Source of the DNA: CAZFZT01 sp964523675
GTDB taxonomy: Bacteria > Planctomycetota > Phycisphaerae > Phycisphaerales > SM1A02
DNA length: 6,848 bases
Direction: 5' to 3'
NCBI GenBank assembly: GCA_964523675.1
Contig: CAZFZT010000120.1
Coordinates: 1-6,848, forward strand
In this document: positions 1 to 5,309 of the stretch, in pieces
Numbering within the stretch: position 1 is the first letter of the stretch
Layout: the number at the start of each line of letters is the position of its first letter
Program-made: the position numbers and the translations under genes
The notes under the pieces: model-generated
Database searches by the model: none
What the model saw: the letters and a program-made list of their open reading frames with translations, nothing else
What the model was told of the DNA's origin: nothing

Positions 1-1575
1 AAGCGCACGATGGGCATTGCTCAGGCGCTCTACGAAAAAGGACACATCACGTACATGCGTACCGACTCGACCAACCTGTCGGGCGAAGCAGTCAGCCAGG
101 CGCGGTCGTACATCAAACAAACGCACGGCGAGAAGTACCTGCCGGAGAAGCCGAGTGTGTTCGGCTCGAAGCAGACCGCGCAGGAAGCGCACGAAGCGAT
201 TCGGCCGACCGATGCGAACGCGCATCCTGATTCGCTCAAAGGTCTGAAGGAAGAAGAGATCAAGCTTTACCGCCTGATCTGGAACCGTTTTATTGCCTGC
301 CAGATGGTGCCGGCCGAGTGGGACTCGACATCGATTCTGCTCGAACGCGCGGACAAGGCCACCGGCGCGATCTTCAAAGCGACCGGCCGCACGCTGGTGT
401 TTGACGGTTTCTACCGGGTGGCCGGCGTGCCGATTGCAAGCGATGAGCAGAAGCTTCCGGCAATGAGGGATCGAGGGATCAAGGGATCCAGGGATCAAGA
501 GACTGCTTCTGATGAACTCGATGCCTCGATGCCTCGATCCCTTGATGCCTCGCTCGTCACCCCCTTCTCCATCGAACCTGAGCAACTCTTCACCAGTCCC
601 CCGCCGCGTTACACCGAGGCGTCGCTGGTGAAGACGCTTGAGGCCGAGGGCATCGGCCGGCCTTCCACGTATGCGTCCATCATCGGCGTCATACAGGACC
701 GCAACTACGTCGAGCAGATCGACCGCCGCTTCTATGCGACCGATCTGGGTGAAGTGGTGACGGACAAGCTGATGCAGGGCTTCCCGCGCATTATGGAGAT
801 CGGCTACACGCGCGAGATGGAGGAAGTGCTTGACAAGATCGCGAATCAGAATCTCGATTGGCGCGATGCGCTCAAGCGTTTTTATGAACGGTTCTCCGAG
901 CAGCTCGATCATGCACATGAGACGATGACGCACGCCAAGGCCGAGATGGAGCCGGCTGTTTACGCCTGCCCCGTGTGCGGCTCCAAGACGTGCTACCGCT
1001 TTGGCAAAGGCGGCCGGTTCCTTTCATGCACGGCCTACCCGGATTGCGATTATGCAGCGCCGATCGACCGCGACGGCGTGCCGCAACTTCCCGAGCGCGT
1101 CGATGTTGCCTGTCCTGACGACGGCTCGCCGATGGTGCTGCGCACGGGGCGGTTCGGCAAGTTCCTTGCCTCGGTCAATTACCCGGAAGTCAAGTGCGTC
1201 ATCAACCTTGACAAGAAAGAGCGCATCAAACTGCCCGCTCCCCCGCCGCTGCTCACCGATCTTGAATGTCCGAAGTGCGGTTCGAAGATGAACCTGCGCA
1301 GCGGGAAGCGCGGCCCGTGGCTTGGCTGCTCGAAGTTTCCCAAATGCCGCGGCCGGCTGGCGTGGTCGAAGGTTGAGGAGACTCTTCCGGGCGCCAAGGA
1401 GCGGTTGCTTGCTGAACTTGCCGAGCATGAGAAGCAGCATCCGCAGATCAAGCTGTACACACTTGAGGGCAAGGAGATTCCTGAGGGCACGCCGCTGGTC
1501 GATCTCTTGATTCCCGGCGGCGCAGCGAAGCTTGAAGTGCATCCCGAAGCCGAATGCACAAGTGAAGCGGCTTGA
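1..1575 (+). CDS. topA: DNA topoisomerase I (type IA), 5'-truncated by the window edge
   Basis: Relaxes negatively supercoiled DNA by transient single-strand cleavage in the cytoplasm. The reading frame is open from base 1, and the first Met (base 10) is internal because conserved residues precede it. The active-site block ITYMRTDSTNLS is present; by analogy to E. coli Tyr319 the catalytic tyrosine is the codon at 52-54. Further family blocks follow: AHEAIRPT, FDGFYRV, SPPPRYTEASLVKTLE and GIGRPSTYASII. The C-terminal part carries three topoisomerase zinc-finger units. Unit 1 has four Cys (codons at 967, 976, 1027, 1045) and unit 3 has four (1267, 1276, 1327, 1345). Unit 2 keeps only two (1111, 1195), with Ser at 1171 where a Cys would be expected. 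A tail of about 60 residues without a recognised domain ends the protein. Between FDGFYRV and the SPPPRY block lies an unusual repeat-derived insert (about 464-552). The N-terminal Toprim domain is outside the window. Identity is very secure. Confidence 0.97.
   Translation, partial: KRTMGIAQALYEKGHITYMRTDSTNLSGEAVSQARSYIKQTHGEKYLPEKPSVFGSKQTAQEAHEAIRPTDANAHPDSLKGLKEEEIKLYRLIWNRFIACQMVPAEWDSTSILLERADKATGAIFKATGRTLVFDGFYRVAGVPIASDEQKLPAMRDRGIKGSRDQETASDELDASMPRSLDASLVTPFSIEPEQLFTSPPPRYTEASLVKTLEAEGIGRPSTYASIIGVIQDRNYVEQIDRRFYATDLGEVVTDKLMQGFPRIMEIGYTREMEEVLDKIANQNLDWRDALKRFYERFSEQLDHAHETMTHAKAEMEPAVYACPVCGSKTCYRFGKGGRFLSCTAYPDCDYAAPIDRDGVPQLPERVDVACPDDGSPMVLRTGRFGKFLASVNYPEVKCVINLDKKERIKLPAPPPLLTDLECPKCGSKMNLRSGKRGPWLGCSKFPKCRGRLAWSKVEETLPGAKERLLAELAEHEKQHPQIKLYTLEGKEIPEGTPLVDLLIPGGAAKLEVHPEAECTSEAA
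464..552. repeat. Inverted array of 8-nt units inserted in frame in topA
   Basis: The left arm (465-496) is four tandem 8-mers: GAGGGATC twice, then AAGGGATC and CAGGGATC. The right arm (517-548) is four 8-mers of the complementary type: CTCGATGC twice, then CTCGATCC and CTTGATGC. Aligning 465-499 with the reverse complement of 517-551 by eye gives 28 matches in 35 positions, around a 17-nt centre (500-516). The block contains no stop and reads through as Arg/Asp/Gly-rich and then Leu/Asp/Ala/Ser-rich sequence. It sits between conserved topoisomerase blocks where other TopA proteins have a short variable linker. It looks like a palindromic repeat element that has entered a coding region. Confidence 0.8.
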
Positions 1576-1674
1576 CAGGTTTTTGCCTGGACGTGTGAAC
1601 ATCCCGAGTTCAGAATCGCCACGCCAATCAGCGCCACCACAGCCGCACTGCCGAGATAGATCGCGCCGGCGGAC

Positions 1675-1953
1675 ATGGGTGCATTGTACGATGCCCGGAT
1701 GCTTCACTGCCCGATTTGCGGCTACGACCTGCGCGCTGCGGTGAACGCGGACGGAGCGCGATGCACGGAATGCGGCCGCGTGTACAGCCGGCGCGATCTG
1801 GAGGTGCTGCTTCAGAAGCCCGACACCGGCGGGGAGCCGGCAACGCTTTCGACACGCGAGCGGCGGTTGCCGGGATGGCTTTTGATTTTGATTCTCGTTG
1901 CGATGATTGGTGGGGTGATTTGGGTTTTGAATGTGATGTACAAGCGCGCATGA
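1675..1953 (+). CDS. Small zinc-ribbon protein with one C-terminal membrane helix (function unknown)
   Basis: A 92-residue protein. Cys12, Cys15, Cys30 and Cys33 form a CPIC-x14-CTEC zinc ribbon. A hydrophilic linker follows, then a single hydrophobic helix at about residues 67-87 (GWLLILILVAMIGGVIWVLN) and a short basic end (YKRA). Small proteins beginning CPxCGYDLR with a membrane helix are, to my recollection, common and uncharacterised in planctomycetes. The sequence shows no enzymatic motif. The ribbon could bind protein or nucleic acid on the cytoplasmic face of the membrane, but that is inference. Start choice is open: ATG at 1675, or ATG at 1699, which would place the first Cys at residue 4, as is usual for the type. 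Neither has a clear ribosome binding site. The gene follows topA by 99 bp on the same strand, so co-transcription is possible. Its stop codon abuts the mdh terminator. Confidence 0.72.
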   Translation: MGALYDARMLHCPICGYDLRAAVNADGARCTECGRVYSRRDLEVLLQKPDTGGEPATLSTRERRLPGWLLILILVAMIGGVIWVLNVMYKRA

Positions 1954-1980
1954 AAAAACCCACCGCCGGGAGGCCGTGGG
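1953..1980 (-). terminator. Rho-independent terminator of mdh
   Basis: CCCAC (1959-1963) pairs with GTGGG (1976-1980). After a C/C mismatch, GCC (1965-1967) pairs with GGC (1972-1974), closing a GGGA loop. Plus-strand A residues at 1953-1958 give six T residues directly after the hairpin on the minus strand, the classic layout for ending mdh, whose stop codon is 25 nt upstream. On the plus strand the stem is followed only by CTTTG, so termination of the zinc-ribbon gene there would be weak. Confidence 0.75.
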
Positions 1981-2005
1981 CTTTGTGGCATGCATTGAAC
2001 GAGGA

Positions 2006-2956
2006 TTACGCGAGTTCGGGGAAGGTTTCTCGCACGATCTTGACGAGGTCTTTGACGTGCGAGATCGACTCGTCCATCAACTTCTTCTCGCCGCCATCCA
2101 TCTGAATTTCGATGACCTTCTCCATGCCGGCCGCGCCGAGGATCGCCGGCACGCCGACGAAGTAACCGCCCACGCCATACTCCTTGTCGCAATAGGCAGC
2201 GCATGGAATGATGCGCTTCTTGTCCTTGATGATCGCCTCGGCCATTTGGATTGAGCCGCTCGCCGGCGCGTAGTACGCGCTGGTGCCCATGAGTTTGACG
2301 ATCTCGCCGCCGCCGACCTTGGCGCGTTCGACCATGGCCGTGATCTTCTCCTCCGGTAGCAACTGCAAGAGCGGAATGCCATGCACGGACGTGTAACGAG
2401 GCAGGGGCACCATGTCGTCGCCGTGGCCTCCCAGAAGAAGGGCCGAAATGTCTTCGACCGAGCAGCCGAGTTCCATCGCAATGAACGTGCGGAAGCGCGC
2501 GACATCGAGCGCCCCGGCCTGGCCGAGAATGCGATTGGTCGGAAAGCCCGACGCCTTCCACGCGGTATAAACCATCGCATCGAGCGGGTTGCTGACCACG
2601 ATCATCACGGCATTGGGTGAATGTTTCGCGACGTTCTCCGCAACCGACTTGACGATCTTCACATTCGTAGCAATGAGGTCATCGCGGCTCATGCCCGGCT
2701 TGCGCGGAATGCCGGCGGTGACGATGACGACATCGGATCCTGCGATGTCCTTGTAGTCGGCCGTGCCGGTGATGGCACAGTCGAATCGCTCGATCGGCGA
2801 GCACTGGGCGAGGTCGAGCATCTTGCCTTTGATGGCGTTTTCCTGCTCGGGGATGTCAAGGACAACGATGTCAGCGAGTTCTTTTGAAGCGGCCCAGAGG
2901 GCGCAGGAAGCGCCGACGTTGCCGCCGCCGATGATGGTGAGTTTCGCTCGTCGCAT
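2006..2956 (-). CDS. mdh: Malate dehydrogenase, NAD-dependent (LDH-like MDH family)
   Basis: Interconverts malate and oxaloacetate with NAD in the TCA cycle; a cytosolic enzyme. From the ATG at 2956 the protein has 316 residues, normal for the family. The Rossmann motif is GGGNVG (10-15), a small change from GAGNVG. Asp34 at the end of the second strand is the NAD-selecting residue. The mobile loop TAGIPRKPGMSRDDL contains Arg85 and Arg91; Arg85 occupies the position where lactate dehydrogenases have Gln, so malate specificity is expected. Asn123 lies in VSNPLD, Asp151 and Arg154 in LDVARFR, and the catalytic His178 in GGHGDD. An upstream in-frame ATG at 3010 would add 18 residues of unconserved sequence before the first strand. 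I prefer 2956 because the usual N-terminus is short, although no Shine-Dalgarno precedes either start. A promoter-like extended -10 at 3009-3017 would place the transcript start downstream of the ATG at 3010, which fits this choice. The gene converges with the zinc-ribbon gene. Confidence 0.95.
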   Translation of the reverse strand: MRRAKLTIIGGGNVGASCALWAASKELADIVVLDIPEQENAIKGKMLDLAQCSPIERFDCAITGTADYKDIAGSDVVIVTAGIPRKPGMSRDDLIATNVKIVKSVAENVAKHSPNAVMIVVSNPLDAMVYTAWKASGFPTNRILGQAGALDVARFRTFIAMELGCSVEDISALLLGGHGDDMVPLPRYTSVHGIPLLQLLPEEKITAMVERAKVGGGEIVKLMGTSAYYAPASGSIQMAEAIIKDKKRIIPCAAYCDKEYGVGGYFVGVPAILGAAGMEKVIEIQMDGGEKKLMDESISHVKDLVKIVRETFPELA

Positions 2957-3008
2957 GGATGTGGTTGGGGTGTTGTGGGATGAATTGAGGTGAAGAATTG
3001 AGCCGCGC

Positions 3009-3017
3009 ATGATAACA
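3009..3017 (-). promoter_or_regulatory. Possible extended -10 promoter of mdh
   Basis: On the minus strand this reads TGTTATCAT, a match to the extended -10 form TGnTATAAT with one deviation in the hexamer. It lies in an AT-rich island between GC-rich sequences, about 50 bp before the preferred mdh start. No -35 hexamer is visible at 17-bp spacing. It is a motif match only; a transcription start near 3002 would be expected. Confidence 0.35.
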
Positions 3018-3044
3018 GATGGGCCGCGCAGTGAGGGGCGGCCG

Positions 3045-3102
3045 GACCCGGGGCGTCGCTTGGGCGCCGCGGCGCGGCTTCTGCGCTTTGCCCCGGCTTG
3101 TG
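3045..3102. repeat. 58-nt dispersed palindromic element, copy A
   Basis: This element begins GACCCGGGGCG and ends TGCCCCGGCTTG, so its ends carry the 7-bp inverted repeat CCGGGGC/GCCCCGG. The same ends at exactly the same distance recur at 6766-6823, while the centres differ. The copy lies in the 165-bp gap between the anti-sigma stop and the preferred mdh start. CGGCTTGTG is repeated just after it (3094-3102 and 3106-3114). It could fold as a hairpin in RNA, but no T-tract follows on either strand, so it is not a standard terminator. Confidence 0.65.
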
Positions 3103-3121
3103 TGGCGGCTTGTGCTTTGGG

Positions 3122-4297
3122 TCAGTTGCGCTCGAGGACGATGGGGAGATGGATGAGCGGATCACGGCCATCACGCGCGAGTTCCGCAATGGCACCGCGG
3201 ATGAGCGCGCGGTCCTTGAGCCAGTCGCCTGGGCCGGCGTCAATCAGGCCGGGGAGTTGGCGCAGCGCGCTTGACTTCGTCTGCCGCTCGACCTCTTCGA
3301 GAAGTGCAGGCAGTTGTGAGAGCCGAATCGTAACGGTGTGCGTTGCGCCGCGCACAGCGTAATCGAGCTGCTGCGCGAAATCCGGCGCCATGGCGCGCGA
3401 GCCGACGATCGGCCGCGATGTCGTCGGCTCGTGGCGCGGCTGCGATTCGCCGCGTGTCGCAACGGACGCCTGAAACTCATCGAAGATGCGGCGCGCCTCG
3501 GCTTTGCTCATATGCTGCACAAAGGCGGCAGTCTCCATGCTGCGCAGCAGTTCGCCCAGCGCGGTCTCGATTGCCTCCGGCTCCTCCGCATCGATGAACA
3601 GCGCGAATTCAACGGCAACCGCTTCACCACTCGGTTCCGGCTCATGGGCCGCCCCAGTCAAACGACTGGCAACGTAGCGCTCGAGCACCGGCTGCGGCGC
3701 GTAATGATGCACGGTCGAACCGGCGGGCGGCCATGCCTCTTCCTGTGCCGCATGATTCATTGCCACAGCATCGCCGGCATCAGGATCGCTTTCGTGCTGC
3801 GCAATCATGCCAGCATGCTCTGCGCGCAGGTTCAGCAGCGTATCGATCCCCAGCCACGCGCCGCTGATGAAAAGAATTCCGATGCAGGCAGCGAGCGCGA
3901 GGCGCACGGCGCGACGAATTCGGGCCGGTCGGTGGTGATGACGCCGAAACTCGCCCGGACGCGCGGCAGGAAGGCCGCGCTCGCCTGTGTGGATTAAGGA
4001 TTCGGCTGCCGGGTCGTCTTCGCCCCATGCGGCCATGAGCATCGGCCGGGTGAGGGCCTGCTCGATTTTGGCGGCAAGGTCATGCGGCATCTGCGGCTCG
4101 GGCTCGCTTCGCAGCAAGTCCCGATCGCGCTTCATCTGCTGAACCAGCGCGCGCACCTGCGGGTCATGAGACAACCGCTCATCATCGAGTTCGCCTTCGA
4201 TGATGGCGAGCAATTCGTTTTCGTCGTGGTGAGAAAGCATTGAAGGAGTTCGGTCGCTTCCTGAAAACGCTGAACAACGATCCATCACTTGTGTCAT
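3122..4297 (-). CDS. Putative anti-sigma factor, single-pass membrane protein without a zinc motif
   Basis: A 391-residue protein encoded directly after the ECF sigma gene. Its ATG (4297-4295) overlaps the sigma stop in an ATGA junction, implying translational coupling. That arrangement and the domain layout are the grounds for the call. Residues 22-85 are a charged helical region (DENELLAIIEGELDDERL, then PHDLAAKIEQAL), like the sigma-binding end of anti-sigma proteins, but the HxxxCxxC zinc motif is absent. A basic stretch (RRHHHRPARIRR, 118-129) precedes one membrane helix at about 132-150. Some 240 residues then lie outside the membrane. They include two similar-looking segments, a beta strand followed by a helix (about 227-258 and 318-338), of no family I recognise. 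It would hold the sigma factor inactive at the membrane until a signal arrives; this role is inferred. Met20 is an alternative start, but it lacks a ribosome binding site and the ATGA overlap favours Met1. If not an anti-sigma factor, it is an unknown membrane protein of the same operon. Confidence 0.7.
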   Translation of the reverse strand: MTQVMDRCSAFSGSDRTPSMLSHHDENELLAIIEGELDDERLSHDPQVRALVQQMKRDRDLLRSEPEPQMPHDLAAKIEQALTRPMLMAAWGEDDPAAESLIHTGERGLPAARPGEFRRHHHRPARIRRAVRLALAACIGILFISGAWLGIDTLLNLRAEHAGMIAQHESDPDAGDAVAMNHAAQEEAWPPAGSTVHHYAPQPVLERYVASRLTGAAHEPEPSGEAVAVEFALFIDAEEPEAIETALGELLRSMETAAFVQHMSKAEARRIFDEFQASVATRGESQPRHEPTTSRPIVGSRAMAPDFAQQLDYAVRGATHTVTIRLSQLPALLEEVERQTKSSALRQLPGLIDAGPGDWLKDRALIRGAIAELARDGRDPLIHLPIVLERN

Positions 4298-5037
4298 CCG
4301 CTGCGAGGACGCGGCGGCTCGCTTGGCGGCTTTCCTTGCCTGAGGTCACCAGTGGCTGCCTCCACAGCCGCTCTCAATGCGGCCCTTGCTCGAAACAGCC
4401 GCGATTTCACCGTCCCCAACGGGATGTCCAGAACCTCGGAAACCTGCTCGTATTCGAGATTTTGCATGTCTCTGAGCACCAGGATCGCCCTGGCCTCTGG
4501 GTCGAGCGTCATCATCGCATTCCGCAGGATCGAGCGGAGTTCCTCCTGTTCGACGCGGTCATGGGCCGAGTGTTCCCTGCCCAGCCAGAGGTCGGCATGA
4601 GCGGGCGAACGCCCACCCTCTTCGTGCTCTCCCGCCATCGCAACGTCGATCGAGGCGTGCTTCCGCAGTTTCTGCTTGCGCAGGTGGCTCAGGCAGCAGT
4701 TGATCGTGATGCGGATAATCCAGGTGCTCAGTTTGGACCTGCCATCGTAGGAATCGAGCCCTTCGAGCACCTTGACCAGCGCGTCCTGCGTCAGGTCGGC
4801 TGCCTCCTCGGGATGACGAAGCATCCGATAACAGACCGCGTACACCCGCCGCTGATAGGTCTGGAGCAGTTCCGCGAGTGCGGTTGGATCGCCCTTGCGG
4901 TGCTGCTCGACGAGCTGCATCTCGCGCAGTGGCGTGATGCGCGGCGGACCGGTGGATAGGCCGCCTGATGGCCGGTCGTCCGTCGGGCCTGTGCTGCTCC
5001 TTCGGGTAGAGATTGGCCTTGCTCCTTCAGCGGCCAC
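4294..5037 (-). CDS. RNA polymerase sigma factor, ECF (sigma-70) family
   Basis: Directs RNA polymerase to a specific promoter set. With the GTG at 5037 the protein has 247 residues. Residues 1-39 form a Pro/Ser/Thr/Arg-rich extension. Region 2 spans about 40-123, containing HPEEAADLTQDALVKVLE and then STWIIRITINCCLSHLRKQK, the -10 recognition and melting part. A linker of about 40 residues follows. Region 4 (about 163-222) contains LDPEARAILVLRDMQNLEY and the DNA-binding helix IPLGTVKSRLFRARAAL. Regions 1 and 3 are absent, as in all ECF factors. The start is uncertain. GTG at 5037 has GGAAGGA four bases upstream and is my choice. The longest frame begins at another GTG (5088) inside the CACAGAG repeat and without a binding site. 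The ATG at 4920 begins exactly at region 2. The short tail ends in Pro/Arg-rich sequence and overlaps the anti-sigma start by ATGA, so the two products are probably made in matched amounts. Confidence 0.93.
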   Translation of the reverse strand: MAAEGARPISTRRSSTGPTDDRPSGGLSTGPPRITPLREMQLVEQHRKGDPTALAELLQTYQRRVYAVCYRMLRHPEEAADLTQDALVKVLEGLDSYDGRSKLSTWIIRITINCCLSHLRKQKLRKHASIDVAMAGEHEEGGRSPAHADLWLGREHSAHDRVEQEELRSILRNAMMTLDPEARAILVLRDMQNLEYEQVSEVLDIPLGTVKSRLFRARAALRAAVEAATGDLRQGKPPSEPPRPRSG

Positions 5038-5041
5038 GAGT

Positions 5042-5048
5042 TCCTTCC
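5042..5048 (-). promoter_or_regulatory. Ribosome binding site deciding the sigma factor start
   Basis: On the minus strand GGAAGGA is followed by four bases (ACTC) and then GTG (5037-5035). The spacing is slightly short but workable. It is the only purine-rich Shine-Dalgarno-like site I find before any candidate start of the sigma gene, and neither the GTG at 5088 nor the ATG at 4920 has one. Confidence 0.5.
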
Positions 5049-5078
5049 ATGCGGGTACGATGGGCGTTCTTACAGAGC

Positions 5079-5254
5079 GATTCACCACAGAGAGAGCGGA
5101 TTCACCACAGAGGCACAGAGGACACAGAGCGGGCTTTGGATAAGAACTTCGGTGCGCTCCATTCGCCGGGGTCGACTCCGCCAGAATCTGATCTTGCTTG
5201 AACTCGCCAACTTCTCTCCTCTGTACTCTCTACTCTCTGTGCCTCTGTGGTGAA
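5079..5254. repeat. CACAGAG-type inverted repeat framing the sigma/purB intergenic region
   Basis: TTCACCACAGAGGCACAGAG at 5101-5120 is the perfect reverse complement of 5235-5254, with 114 bp between the arms. The left side also contains a 14-nt direct repeat, GATTCACCACAGAG, at 5079-5092 and 5099-5112, and the motif decays into further CACAGAG units to 5129. The right side continues as a CTCT-rich tract (5211-5240). From memory, CACAGAGGCACAGAGGACACAGAG-like sequences recur between genes in many unrelated bacterial genomes. Here the element fills most of the divergent region between the sigma gene and purB. The interior (5131-5210) shows no gene. Confidence 0.8.
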
Positions 5255-5309
5255 GCCGCTCTCAAGAATGGTACGTTGATTCGACCCGGTTTGCTGAACT
5301 TTTCCTCCG

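Noticed and set aside
1573..1590. CAGG-TTTTTG-CCTG hairpin after topA as a terminator
   Set aside because: The stem is only four base pairs and no T-tract follows it; too weak to call.
1179..1676. Minus-strand frame starting with a hydrophobic helix and an apparent lipobox-like Cys
   Set aside because: After the first 35 codons it runs antisense to the conserved topA C-terminus and becomes Ser/Pro-rich, typical of a shadow frame in GC-rich DNA. The hydrophobic start in the short intergenic gap is probably chance.
2957..3010. N-terminal 18-residue extension of malate dehydrogenase
   Set aside because: It is rich in Ser, His, Asn and Thr, precedes the normal first strand of the family, has no ribosome binding site and overlaps a promoter-like site.
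3338..3997. Long plus-strand frame opposite the anti-sigma gene
   Set aside because: It is an antisense shadow: compositionally skewed, with no recognisable domain, while the minus frame has a membrane helix, operon context and an ATGA start.
5038..5088. Longer sigma factor starting at GTG 5088
   Set aside because: This start lies inside a dispersed repeat without a Shine-Dalgarno, whereas GTG 5037 has GGAAGGA at a short spacing.
5013..5201. Short plus-strand frame containing HRGTEDTE
   Set aside because: This peptide is simply the translation of the CACAGAG repeat and does not indicate a gene.
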